From Accumulibacter sp. (GTDB taxonomy: Bacteria; Pseudomonadota; Gammaproteobacteria; Burkholderiales; Rhodocyclaceae): a stretch of DNA of 11,503 bases. This document shows positions 1 to 7,764 of the stretch, piece after piece. The first letter of the stretch is position 1, and each line of letters starts with the position of its first letter. Below the pieces are notes generated by a model. That model had not been told where the DNA came from, searched no databases, and saw only the letters and a program-made list of their open reading frames with translations. The translations under genes and the position numbers were made by a program. Location: NCBI GenBank assembly GCA_031284185.1, contig JAITAJ010000279.1:1-11503 (forward strand). Direction: 5' to 3'.

Positions 1-1
1 C

Positions 2-733
2 CCGGATGCCTTGCTGGAAAGCGAACTCTTCGGGTACGAAAAAGGCGCCTTCACCGGCGCGGTCAAAACGACGCTCGGCAAGATCGAAGTGGCGAGCGGC
101 GGCACGCTGATGCTCGACGAAATCGGCGATCTGCCGCTGCCGTTGCAGGCCAAGCTCTTGCGTTTCCTGCAAGAGCGCGTCATCGAGCGCATCGGTGGCC
201 GACAGGAAATTCCGGTCGACGTGCGCATCGTCTGCGCGACGCATCAGGCGCTCGATGTCTTGATCAAGGAAGGCAGATTCCGCGAGGACCTGTACTATCG
301 CCTCGCCGAAATCGTCGTCACCCTGCCTCCCCTGCGCGCCAGGCAAGGGGACGCGGCGCTCCTGGCGCATGCGTTCGTGCGCCGTTTCGCCGATGAATGC
401 AAGCGTGGCGGAATGACCCTGCGTGAAGATACGATCCGCGCCATCGAGAAGCATCCGTGGCCGGGCAACGTGCGCGAGCTGGAGAACTGCATCAAGCGCG
501 CGGTGATCATGGCCGACGGCAACAAGATCACGCTGGACGACGTGGGGCTTGGAGCGGGCGCGGACGAGGAGGATTTCATGCTCGATCTGCGGCGCGCGCG
601 CGAGGAGGTGGAGAAGCGCGTCATCCTCACGGCGCTCGGACGCGCCGACGGAAACGTATTGCGCGCCGCGGAAATGCTCGGCCTCAGCCGGCCGACCTTG
701 TATGACCTGATGCATCGGTACGGACTAAAATGA
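2..733 (+). CDS. prsR: PrsR-type sigma-54-dependent response regulator, 3' part only
   Basis: This is the C-terminal 243 codons of a sigma-54 enhancer-binding activator; the start, receiver domain and Walker A lie upstream of the window. Visible in order are the GAFTGA loop that contacts sigma-54 (fragment residues 15-20), Walker B LMLDE (36-40), the REDLYYRL segment carrying sensor/arginine-finger residues (94-101), WPGNVREL at the end of the AAA+ domain (153-160), and a Fis-type helix-turn-helix over roughly the last 45 residues, ending AAEMLGLSRPTLYDLMHRYG. The family is known to open sigma-54 promoters with ATP. The PrsR assignment (PEP-CTERM-box response regulator, partner of the histidine kinase PrsK) is inferred mainly from the immediately following prsT; without that neighbour only 'NtrC-family activator' would be safe. 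The TGA stop sits in ATGATGA-like sequence overlapping possible upstream starts of prsT. Its targets are probably EPS and PEP-CTERM protein genes elsewhere. Confidence 0.85.
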   Translation, partial: PDALLESELFGYEKGAFTGAVKTTLGKIEVASGGTLMLDEIGDLPLPLQAKLLRFLQERVIERIGGRQEIPVDVRIVCATHQALDVLIKEGRFREDLYYRLAEIVVTLPPLRARQGDAALLAHAFVRRFADECKRGGMTLREDTIRAIEKHPWPGNVRELENCIKRAVIMADGNKITLDDVGLGAGADEEDFMLDLRRAREEVEKRVILTALGRADGNVLRAAEMLGLSRPTLYDLMHRYGLK

Positions 734-774
734 TGAAATTCCCCCGGATGATCGCTTCTCTGATCGAGGCTCTC

Positions 775-3564
775 ATGAAAAACAGGAAAACGGTGATTTG
801 CAAGGCTGCCTTGGCGCTTCTGTTCGCCTTGTCGTTGACGGCCTGCGGCGAAGACAGCCCGGAGACCATGCTGGCCTCCGCCAAGGACTATCTGAGCAAG
901 AACGACGTCAAGGCGGCGACGATTCAGTTGAAGAACGCGCTGAAAACCCGGCCCAATCTGCCCGAAGCGCGCTTCCTGCTGGGAAAATTGCTGCTGCAAG
1001 AGGGGCTGGTCTCGGCAGCCGACGTGGAATTTCGCAAGGCGACCGAGTTGAATTATCCGGCGGACGAACTGATCCCTCTCCATGCCCAGGTTCTGCTGAC
1101 GCTCGGGCAGGCCCAGAAAGTCATCGACGACTTTGGCCGGGTACGATTGTCCGTCCCGGAAAGCAGCGCGGAACTGCGAACCGCGATCGGCGACGCTTAC
1201 CTGACGCTGGGCAAGGTCGACGCGGCGAAGGAAGCCTATGAGGCCGCGCTGTCGTTCGCTCCCGGCTACGGACCGGCGCTTTTCAGCCAGGCCAGGATCA
1301 AGGGGGCCGGCGGCGACAAGAGCGGGGCCTTGACCTTGCTCGACGCGGCGCTTGCGAAGAATCCGAGACTCTACGATGCCAGCCGGTTCAAGGGAGACAT
1401 CCTGGCATCCGAGGGAAGGATCGAAGAGGCGATGGGAATCTATCGCAAGGTCATCGAACTGAAGCCGGATTACCTGCCGGCATACGTATCGCTGATTGCG
1501 CGCGAGATGCAGATCGGCGACGTCGAGGAAGCGGAAAAGCAATTCGAGGCCATGCGGAAGATCTCGCCGAAGAGTCCGCAGACCGCCTATATCCGGGCGG
1601 AACTTTTGTACCAGCAGAAAAAATTCACGGAAGCGCGCGAGGCCGTCCAGATGTTTCTGCGGATGGTTCCCGACAGCGTGCCGGGGCAACAACTGGCGGG
1701 CGCCATCGAGTTCGAGCTCAAATCGTATGCCGGTGTCGAGCGCTACCTTTCCTCCGTGCTTCCGAAAGTGCCGAAGACCGGCATCGCGCGCCGGATATTG
1801 ATCGCTTCGTACCTGCGCGGCGGACAGCCCGAGAAGGCGCTCGGAACGCTGCGGCCGGTCCTGGACGAAATCGATGGCGATTCAAACTTTCTGGCCTTGG
1901 CCGGCGAAGTGTTCATGCAGAACGGCGACGTCGAGAAGGCCGGCGATTATTTCGTGAAAGCCGCCGCTCTGGATCCGGAAAACAAGAGTAAACAGACGGC
2001 GGTCGCGCTCTCGCGGCTTGCCAAGGGGCAGACCGAGACGGCCTACAGGGAACTGGAGAGGATCGCTTCGACCGACAGCGGCATCCAGGCGGACATGGCG
2101 CTGATTTCCTCACAAATGCGAAGCCGGAAGTTCGACCAGGCGCTGAAATCCATCGACGGCCTGGAAAGAAAGCGCGCGGACGATCCGCTGATCTCGCCGC
2201 TGATCGATAATCTGCGCGGTACCGCGCTGCTTGGCAAGCGTGACGTGAAGGGGGCGCGGGCGAATTTCGAGAGCGCCTTGCGCAAGAGTCCCGACTACTT
2301 TCCGGCGGTGGCGAATCTGGCGAGGATCGACATGGCCGAGAAGAAGCCGGATGAAGCCAAGCAGCGGTTCAGAGACGTGCTGGCCAGGAACCCCGGAAGC
2401 TCGTTCGCGCTGCTCTCGCTTGCCGAACTGGTGGCGCGTACCGGCGGAAAGAAGGAGGAGGTGGTGGCGTTGATCGATAAGGCCGTGGCCGCGAATCCCA
2501 CCGACGTTGCCCCGCATCTGGCGCTGATCAATTTCTACCTGGGCGCCAGAGACCTGGCAAAAGCCGTGGCGGCGGCGTCGACGGCCTTGTCGGTCCTGCC
2601 CGATAATCCAGACGTCATGGACGTCGCCGGCAGGGCGCAGCAGGCGATGGGGAACCATAACCAGGCGCTTTCGATCTATGGCAAGTTGTCGGAGCAAAGC
2701 CCCAGCGCGATACGGCCTTACCTGCGCATGGCCGAAGTGCATCTGGCGGCGAAAGACAGGGATTCCGCCGCGCTGAGTCTGCGCAAGGCCCTGTCGATCA
2801 AGCCCGATTCGATCGAAGCGCAGCGCGCCATGATCATGCTGGATCTCGATGCCGGGCGCCTCTCGAACGCCGTGGCGACGGCCCGCAACGTGCAGCGGCA
2901 GTATCCGGGGAATCCGGCGGGCTACCTTCTGGAAGGCAATTCGTATGCCGCGAGCAAAGCCTGGAAAGAGGCGGAGGAAGCCTATCGCAACGGGATCAGG
3001 CAGACCGGCTCGAACGAGTTGGCAATGGGCGTCCATGCCGCGCTGTTGGCGCGGAACGCCCCGGGAGAGGCGGACAGGTTTTCTGCCTCGTGGCTGAAGG
3101 AACATCCGAAGGATCACCGCTTCCGGCTGTATCTTGCCGAATCGGCCGCCGCTCACGGTGATTATCCGATGGCGATCCGGCACTACCGGACACTATTGGA
3201 TAGTCAGCCCGACAATCCGGCCGTGCTGAACAATCTGGCCTGGGTCATGGCGAAAAACAAGGATCCGAAAGCGCTCGACATGGCGGAGAAAGCCTACAGG
3301 ATGGCGCCCGATCAGGCGAACATCACCGATACGCTCGGCTCGTTGCTCGTGGCCAGAGGGGACTTCGATCGAGGTCTCGAACTGCTGAGGAAGGCGCATT
3401 CTCTCGCGCCGAACAATCCGATGATCCAGTTCAACCTCGCCGATGCCCTGATCAAGTCGGGAAAGGAGATCGAAGCCAAGCCGATGCTCGTCGAATTATC
3501 GACGCTGGGCAGCGGATTTTCCAAGAGCCGCGAGGTCGGCGAGTTGTTGCGGGGCATCAGATAG
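775..3564 (+). CDS. prsT: PrsT-type TPR-repeat lipoprotein
   Basis: A 929-residue protein built almost entirely of tetratricopeptide repeats, matching in size and position the PEP-CTERM-system TPR lipoprotein PrsT. I chose the ATG at 775 because GAGG at 766-769 gives a good ribosome-binding site 5 bases away, and because the product then begins with a lipoprotein signal: basic MKNRK, a hydrophobic stretch, and lipobox LTAC with the acylated Cys at residue 24. In-frame ATGs at 730 and 733 overlap the prsR stop and would add 14-15 residues that spoil the signal. Degenerate repeats of about 34 residues run to the C-terminus; recurring marks are Ala/Gly at helix contacts and Pro at repeat ends (for example ALRKSPDYFPAVANLARI). 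By analogy with other large TPR proteins of EPS systems it probably acts as a periplasmic or outer-membrane scaffold for polysaccharide assembly or export; this role is inferred. It lies 41 bases after prsR and is probably cotranscribed with it. Confidence 0.9.
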   Translation: MKNRKTVICKAALALLFALSLTACGEDSPETMLASAKDYLSKNDVKAATIQLKNALKTRPNLPEARFLLGKLLLQEGLVSAADVEFRKATELNYPADELIPLHAQVLLTLGQAQKVIDDFGRVRLSVPESSAELRTAIGDAYLTLGKVDAAKEAYEAALSFAPGYGPALFSQARIKGAGGDKSGALTLLDAALAKNPRLYDASRFKGDILASEGRIEEAMGIYRKVIELKPDYLPAYVSLIAREMQIGDVEEAEKQFEAMRKISPKSPQTAYIRAELLYQQKKFTEAREAVQMFLRMVPDSVPGQQLAGAIEFELKSYAGVERYLSSVLPKVPKTGIARRILIASYLRGGQPEKALGTLRPVLDEIDGDSNFLALAGEVFMQNGDVEKAGDYFVKAAALDPENKSKQTAVALSRLAKGQTETAYRELERIASTDSGIQADMALISSQMRSRKFDQALKSIDGLERKRADDPLISPLIDNLRGTALLGKRDVKGARANFESALRKSPDYFPAVANLARIDMAEKKPDEAKQRFRDVLARNPGSSFALLSLAELVARTGGKKEEVVALIDKAVAANPTDVAPHLALINFYLGARDLAKAVAAASTALSVLPDNPDVMDVAGRAQQAMGNHNQALSIYGKLSEQSPSAIRPYLRMAEVHLAAKDRDSAALSLRKALSIKPDSIEAQRAMIMLDLDAGRLSNAVATARNVQRQYPGNPAGYLLEGNSYAASKAWKEAEEAYRNGIRQTGSNELAMGVHAALLARNAPGEADRFSASWLKEHPKDHRFRLYLAESAAAHGDYPMAIRHYRTLLDSQPDNPAVLNNLAWVMAKNKDPKALDMAEKAYRMAPDQANITDTLGSLLVARGDFDRGLELLRKAHSLAPNNPMIQFNLADALIKSGKEIEAKPMLVELSTLGSGFSKSREVGELLRGIR

Positions 3565-3585
3565 CGTTTGAAAGGAAGAACGAGT

Positions 3586-4866
3586 ATGACGACAGTCGCG
3601 GTAGTGGGTCTGGGGTACGTGGGTTTGCCCCTGGCCGTGGAATTCGGCAAGAAATGGCGGACCATCGGTTTCGATCTCTCGGCAGACAAGATTGCCAGTT
3701 ACCGGAAATTCATCGATCCCACGGGGGAAGTCAGCAGCGAAAATCTGCGGGCGGCGACACGCCTCGAAGCTGGAAGCGATCCCGGCGCCCTGGCGGAAGC
3801 CGACTTCATCGTGGTGGCAGTGCCGACGCCCGTCGATGAGGCGCATCAGCCGGATTTCGGCCCGCTGATCGGCGCGTCGCGTTCGGTCGGCCGGAACATG
3901 AAACGCGGGGCGACCGTCGTCTTTGAATCGACGGTCTATCCGGGAGCGACCGAGGAAGTGTGCATCCCGATCATCGAGCGGGAATCCGGATTGAAATGGA
4001 AGCGGGATTTCTTCGTCGGCTATTCGCCGGAGAGGATCAATCCGGGCGACAAGGAACGCACGCTGACCCGGATCGTCAAGGTCGTCTCCGGCGACACGCC
4101 GGAAACCCTCGAATTCGTGCGGGAGATGTACGCGAGCATCGTGACGGCGGGCGTGCATTGCGCATCGAGCATCAAGGTCGCGGAAGCCGCCAAGGTCATC
4201 GAAAACACGCAGCGCGACCTGAACATCGCGCTGATGAACGAGCTGGCCATCATCTTCGACCAGATCGGCATCGATACGCTGGAAGTCCTCAAGGCGGCGG
4301 AGACCAAATGGAACTTTCTGCCTTTCCGGCCGGGCCTGGTCGGCGGTCATTGCATCGGCGTGGATCCCTATTACCTGACGCACAAGGCGGAAATGCTCGG
4401 CTACCATCCCGAGGTCATCCTGGCGGGACGCCGGATCAACGACGGCATGGGCAAATTCATCGCCGAACAGACCATCAAGAATCTCGTGCGCAATGGCTGG
4501 AAGGTCAAGGATGCCCCGATCATCGTCCTGGGCCTGACCTTCAAGGAGGACTGTCCGGACCTGCGCAACTCGCGGGTGATCGACGTCATCCGCGAATTGC
4601 AGTCTTACGGCGCGCGCGTGCTCGTTCACGAACCCGTGGCGGACGCGGACGAGGCAAAGCGTGAGTATGGCGTCGATCTGACGCCCTGGGAGGAATTGCC
4701 GAAGGCGATGGCCATCGTCGCCGCGGTGGCGCACAAGGCATTCCGTGATCGGCCCGTCTCCGACTATGTGGAAAAATTGCAGCCGGGCGGCGTGCTGACC
4801 GACGTGAAAAGCCTGTTCGACGAAGCGCCGCTGAAGCAGCAGGGAGTTGCCGTGTGGCGTCTATGA
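3586..4866 (+). CDS. tviB: UDP-N-acetylhexosamine 6-dehydrogenase (TviB/WbpO family)
   Basis: A 426-residue NAD-dependent nucleotide-sugar dehydrogenase. Enzymes of this family oxidise C6 of UDP-GlcNAc or UDP-GalNAc in two steps to the uronic acid, a cytoplasmic precursor for acidic polysaccharide. The N-terminal Rossmann fold has GLGYVG at residues 8-13. The central helix carries the conserved Lys203 (AEAAKVIENTQRDLN). The catalytic Cys256 lies in GGHCIGVDPYYL, and the C-terminal NAD/UDP-binding domain contains GLTFKEDCPDLRNS. GHCIGVDPYY and ENTQRDLN are typical of the TviB/WbpO branch rather than plain UDP-glucose dehydrogenase. The ATG at 3586 is preceded by AAGGAAG at 3572-3578; an in-frame TTG at 3568 is less likely. 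Its stop overlaps the epimerase start, as expected for consecutive steps. Whether oxidation or epimerisation comes first cannot be told from sequence. Confidence 0.92.
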   Translation: MTTVAVVGLGYVGLPLAVEFGKKWRTIGFDLSADKIASYRKFIDPTGEVSSENLRAATRLEAGSDPGALAEADFIVVAVPTPVDEAHQPDFGPLIGASRSVGRNMKRGATVVFESTVYPGATEEVCIPIIERESGLKWKRDFFVGYSPERINPGDKERTLTRIVKVVSGDTPETLEFVREMYASIVTAGVHCASSIKVAEAAKVIENTQRDLNIALMNELAIIFDQIGIDTLEVLKAAETKWNFLPFRPGLVGGHCIGVDPYYLTHKAEMLGYHPEVILAGRRINDGMGKFIAEQTIKNLVRNGWKVKDAPIIVLGLTFKEDCPDLRNSRVIDVIRELQSYGARVLVHEPVADADEAKREYGVDLTPWEELPKAMAIVAAVAHKAFRDRPVSDYVEKLQPGGVLTDVKSLFDEAPLKQQGVAVWRL

Positions 4867-5927
4867 ATGTCGATCCGCTTCGGCGGCGCCTGCCGGCGCA
4901 AGCGGCGCGCTGGCTGGTGACCGGCTGCGCCGGCTTCATCGGCTCGCATCTCGTCGAAGCCCTGCTCAGGCTCGATCAGACGGTCGTGGGCCTGGATAAT
5001 TTCGTGACGGGATACCCGCGCAATCTCGACGAGATTCGTGATTCGGTGACCCCGGCCCAGTGGCAGAAATTCCTTTTCATCGAGGGAGACATTTGCCGGC
5101 CGGACGATTGCCGCGCGGCTTGCCGGGAAATCGACTACGTCTTGCATGAAGCGGCCCTGGGATCGGTTCCGCGTTCGCTGGCCGATCCGCGGACGACCAA
5201 CGCGGCGAATGTCGACGGTTTCCTCAACATGCTGGTGGCCGCCAGGGATGCCGGGGTGAAACGCTTCGTCTATGCCGCTTCGAGTTCGACCTATGGCGAC
5301 CATCCGGCCTTGCCCAAGGTCGAGGAGAACATTGGCCGTCCGCTGTCACCCTATGCCGTCACCAAGCTGGTCAACGAGTTGTACGCCGACGTGTTCGGCC
5401 GCTGTTATGGCCTGGTGTCGATCGGCCTGCGCTATTTCAACGTATTCGGTCCCCGCCAGGACCCGGAAGGCGCCTATGCCGCGGTGATTCCGCGCTGGAC
5501 GCGGGCGATGCTGCTGGGCGAGGATGTGCTGATCAACGGCGACGGAGAAACGAGCCGCGATTTCTGCTTTGTCGCCAATGCCGTGCAGGCCAATCTCCTG
5601 GCGGCGACGACCGAAAATCCAGAGGCGCCGGGCCAGATATACAACGTTGCCCTCGATGAGCGCACTTCCTTGAATGCCTTGTTCGGGATATTGCGCGACG
5701 CGCTGCTCGAGCATCGTCCCGGCCATCGTGTGGCCAAGCCCGTCCACCGCGATTTCCGCGCCGGCGACGTCCGCCATTCGCAGGCCGATATTTCCAAGGC
5801 CGCGCGCCTGCTCGGCTATGCGCCGACGCACCGGCTGGCCGATGGCATCCGCGTGAGCATGCCTTGGTATCTGTCGCGGTTTTCGCCGGCGGCGTCGGCG
5901 GACGATCTCGCGGAGACGCCCTCGTGA
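4854..5927 (+). CDS. tviC: UDP-N-acetylhexosamine(uronate) 4-epimerase (TviC/WbpP family)
   Basis: An extended short-chain dehydrogenase/reductase of 357 residues. It has the NAD-binding motif GCAGFIG (residues 24-30), an ASSSTYG strand with the active-site Ser/Thr around residues 143-146, and the catalytic Tyr167/Lys171 pair in SPYAVTK. The sequence around these (VLHEAALGSVPRSLADP, LRYFNVFGPRQDP) is characteristic of WbpP/TviC enzymes, which invert C4 of UDP-GlcNAc or UDP-GlcNAcA to the galacto form. With the preceding dehydrogenase it would supply UDP-GalNAcA. Two starts are plausible: GTG at 4854, 7 bases after AGGGAG (4841-4846), and ATG at 4863, which overlaps the dehydrogenase stop as ATGA but lacks a well-spaced ribosome-binding site. 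I report the GTG; the choice changes only three residues. Overlap with the upstream gene implies translational coupling. Confidence 0.9.
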   Translation: MASMNVDPLRRRLPAQAARWLVTGCAGFIGSHLVEALLRLDQTVVGLDNFVTGYPRNLDEIRDSVTPAQWQKFLFIEGDICRPDDCRAACREIDYVLHEAALGSVPRSLADPRTTNAANVDGFLNMLVAARDAGVKRFVYAASSSTYGDHPALPKVEENIGRPLSPYAVTKLVNELYADVFGRCYGLVSIGLRYFNVFGPRQDPEGAYAAVIPRWTRAMLLGEDVLINGDGETSRDFCFVANAVQANLLAATTENPEAPGQIYNVALDERTSLNALFGILRDALLEHRPGHRVAKPVHRDFRAGDVRHSQADISKAARLLGYAPTHRLADGIRVSMPWYLSRFSPAASADDLAETPS

Positions 5928-6847
5928 TGGCATGCCGCGCCGATTTCCGCGGCATTCTGGCGGTGTTGGCGGGACTGCCGCTCATGCTGCTTTGTCTTTC
6001 CTTGCGCGCGCTGGAAAATCCGGCGGCGAAACCCAGTCCGGAGGCGCTGCGTCTGCTGCGCGTGGAAGCGCGCGCCTACGAGCACGGGGAAGGGGTTCCC
6101 AGGGATGTCGAGCGCGCGGTCGGTCTCTATTGCGATGGCGCGCGATACGGTGATGTGGAGGCGCAGTTCAGTCTGGGATGGATGTACGCCAACGGGCGGG
6201 GCGTCGAACGCAATGACGCTTTGGCCTCGGCCTTCTTTCAGCTTGCCGCGCGTCATGGACATGAGCAATCCCGGAAAATGCTGCGCTTCGTCGGGAAGGC
6301 GGTGGACCCTCTGCCGGAATGTATGAGCAGGCTGAGAAGACAGCCGCTTGAGGACGGCGATTACGCATTCCACGCGGACACTCCGATGCGGCGGAAGATA
6401 TTCGGCCTGGTACAGAAGTTGGCGCCCGAGTATGGGGTCAGCCCGAAACTGGCCATGGCCATCATTCGCGCGGAATCGAATTTCGAGCCTGCCGCGATCT
6501 CGCCGAAGAATGCGCAGGGTCTGATGCAACTGGTTCCCGAGACCTCGGCGCGTTTCAACGTCAGGAAGCCGTTCGATCCAGAGCAGAACATCCGTGGCGG
6601 GATGGCCTATCTGCGCTGGCTTCTGGCATATTTTGAAGGCAACGTTTCTCTGGTCGCCGCCGCGTACAATGCCGGCGAGGGCGCGGTTAACCGATATCGC
6701 GGGATTCCGCCCTACGCGGAAACGCGAGACTACGTCGTCCGTATCCTGCGCCTTTTCCAGAACGACGAGCACCCGTTCGATCCGGGGATTACCGGCCCCT
6801 CGCCGGAACTTTTACATATTCGCCGCGCCAACAGGCGGTTTGGCTGA
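5927..6847 (+). CDS. Sel1-repeat and SLT-domain lytic transglycosylase, exported
   Basis: A 306-residue protein with an N-terminal hydrophobic segment (about residues 10-27) that is probably a signal peptide or membrane anchor. Two Sel1-like TPR repeats follow (about 40-115; marks AYEHGEGVPRD and LGWMYANGRGVERND), then a soluble-lytic-transglycosylase domain (about 150-285). The domain has catalytic Glu183 in IIRAESNFEP, then SPKNAQGLMQLVPETSARF, the GGMAYLRWLL helix, and AAYNAGEGAVNRY. The family cleaves peptidoglycan strands, leaving 1,6-anhydro ends, in the periplasm. The ATG at 5927 shares one base with the tviC stop; GTG at 5924, 8 bases after GGAG (5912-5915), is an equally good start adding one residue. 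Placement inside the EPS operon suggests it opens the wall for an export complex, with the Sel1 part as a protein contact; that role is inference. Confidence 0.88.
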   Translation: MACRADFRGILAVLAGLPLMLLCLSLRALENPAAKPSPEALRLLRVEARAYEHGEGVPRDVERAVGLYCDGARYGDVEAQFSLGWMYANGRGVERNDALASAFFQLAARHGHEQSRKMLRFVGKAVDPLPECMSRLRRQPLEDGDYAFHADTPMRRKIFGLVQKLAPEYGVSPKLAMAIIRAESNFEPAAISPKNAQGLMQLVPETSARFNVRKPFDPEQNIRGGMAYLRWLLAYFEGNVSLVAAAYNAGEGAVNRYRGIPPYAETRDYVVRILRLFQNDEHPFDPGITGPSPELLHIRRANRRFG

Positions 6848-6863
6848 TTTCCGAAAGACGGCA

Positions 6864-7649
6864 ATGTCAGTTGCTAGACTCTGGTGTGAACATGTTCTCA
6901 AGGCGGCGACGCTCGTCCTGACGGCGTTTGCCTTCGCGTTTCCCGGAAGCGCCTCGTCCGCCTTGCCCGAAACGATCTCGCGCGTCAAGCCGTCGATCGT
7001 TGCCGTCGGTACATTCGACCGCACCCGGAGTCCCGCCTTTGGCATGCGCGGAACGGGTTTTGCCCTGGGGGACGGGAGCGTGATTGCGACCAACGCGCAC
7101 GTCGTTCCGGAATCCCTGTCCGCCTCGGGCACCGAAATCCTGGTCGTGCGGATTCCTTCCGGGAATGGCGAAGTGCGGCAACGGGCCGCGAAACTGTTCA
7201 GCATCGACCGGTCTCACGACCTGGCATTGCTGGAAATAGAAGGCTCGCCGCTGCCGGCGATTTCACTCAGCCGGGAAACGGTCAGGGAAGGGCAGGAAGC
7301 CGCCTTCATCGGTTTTCCGATAGGCGAGGTTCTGGGTCTGACGCCCGTCACGCATCGCGCAATCATTTCAGCCGTCACCCCCATCGCTTTGCCGGGCGCG
7401 AATGCGCGGCAACTCACCGAGAAAGAGATTCGGCGCTTGAAGAGCGGGACCTTCGATATCTATCAGCTCGACGGCACCGCTTATCCCGGCAACAGCGGGG
7501 GGCCGCTTTTTCATACGGAAACCGGAGAAGTGATCGGCATCGTCAACATGACATTCGTCAAGGGGACGAAGGAAAGCGCGCTTTCGCAGCCATCGGGAAT
7601 AAGCTATGCGATACCGGTCGTCCATCTACGGGAATTGCTTCGGCAATGA
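6864..7649 (+). CDS. Secreted trypsin-like serine protease (S1C/HtrA-like, no PDZ)
   Basis: A 261-residue chymotrypsin-fold protease. A signal peptide covers about residues 1-35, with a likely cleavage site near GSASSA, which sends it to the periplasm or beyond. The catalytic triad is complete: His79 in ATNAHVV, Asp119 in SHDLALLEI, and Ser211 in PGNSGGPLF. The GNSGGP context and the tight HDLALL motif place it near the HtrA/DegP group, but it ends within about 50 residues of the active Ser and so lacks the PDZ domains of DegP/DegS. The ATG at 6864 has only a weak purine-rich upstream sequence (GAAAGACGG); it is the start that gives a complete signal peptide. The gap to the transglycosylase is 16 bases, so cotranscription is likely. 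Its substrate is unknown; quality control or processing of envelope proteins of the EPS/exosortase system is a guess from context. Confidence 0.88.
   Translation: MSVARLWCEHVLKAATLVLTAFAFAFPGSASSALPETISRVKPSIVAVGTFDRTRSPAFGMRGTGFALGDGSVIATNAHVVPESLSASGTEILVVRIPSGNGEVRQRAAKLFSIDRSHDLALLEIEGSPLPAISLSRETVREGQEAAFIGFPIGEVLGLTPVTHRAIISAVTPIALPGANARQLTEKEIRRLKSGTFDIYQLDGTAYPGNSGGPLFHTETGEVIGIVNMTFVKGTKESALSQPSGISYAIPVVHLRELLRQ
7634..7647 (+). other. UUCG-tetraloop hairpin over the protease stop codon
   Basis: ATTGC (7634-7638), TTCG loop (7639-7642) and GCAAT (7643-7647) form a perfect 5-bp stem with the very stable C(UUCG)G loop; it ends on the first base of the protease TGA stop. No T-run follows, so it is not a standard intrinsic terminator. 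It could stabilise the 3' end of the upstream message or be coincidental. Confidence 0.35.
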
Positions 7650-7764
7650 GCCGGGGAGAGAGGCTTGCCTTGAGACTCGCCGCTTTGCGCCAACAGGAAG
7701 AATCCGGCAGGAGCCTCTGTGGGCCATATGAGGAAATCGGAATTTTGAGGGATGGGAGCGCGAA
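7650..7764 (+). other. 115-base spacer before the acyltransferase gene
   Basis: This is the largest non-coding gap on the plus strand of the window. I see no convincing sigma-70 or sigma-54 (-24/-12) promoter and no T-run terminator. It holds a 7-bp inverted repeat, AGAGGCT (7659-7665) with AGCCTCT (7712-7718), with a 46-base loop, which is weak. GGGAG at 7754-7758 is the ribosome-binding site of the next gene. Whether the acyltransferase has its own promoter here is unresolved. Confidence 0.4.

Noticed and set aside
295..1692. Long open frame of 465 codons on the minus strand, antisense to prsR and prsT.
   Set aside because: It runs across two well-recognised genes, its product has no familiar motif and a low-complexity Arg/Ser/Pro-rich composition, as expected for the antisense of GC-rich coding DNA.
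2110..3183. Minus-strand open frame of 357 codons antisense to prsT.
   Set aside because: Arg/Gly/His-rich shadow of the TPR gene, without recognisable domain or ribosome-binding site.
3496..4734. Minus-strand open frame of 412 codons antisense to the dehydrogenase.
   Set aside because: Asp/Arg/His-rich shadow; the plus-strand frame has a complete set of catalytic motifs.
7728..7748. Six-residue mini open frame (MRKSEF) in the spacer before the acyltransferase, considered as a leader peptide.
   Set aside because: It has no ribosome-binding site and no attenuator-like stems; such short frames are common by chance.
7650..7764. Possible sigma-54 promoter for PrsR control, searched for the TGGCAC-N5-TTGC pattern.
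   Set aside because: The TTGC at 7685-7688 has no GG element at the required distance upstream; nothing close to the consensus was found here or in the short gaps at 3565-3585 and 6848-6863.
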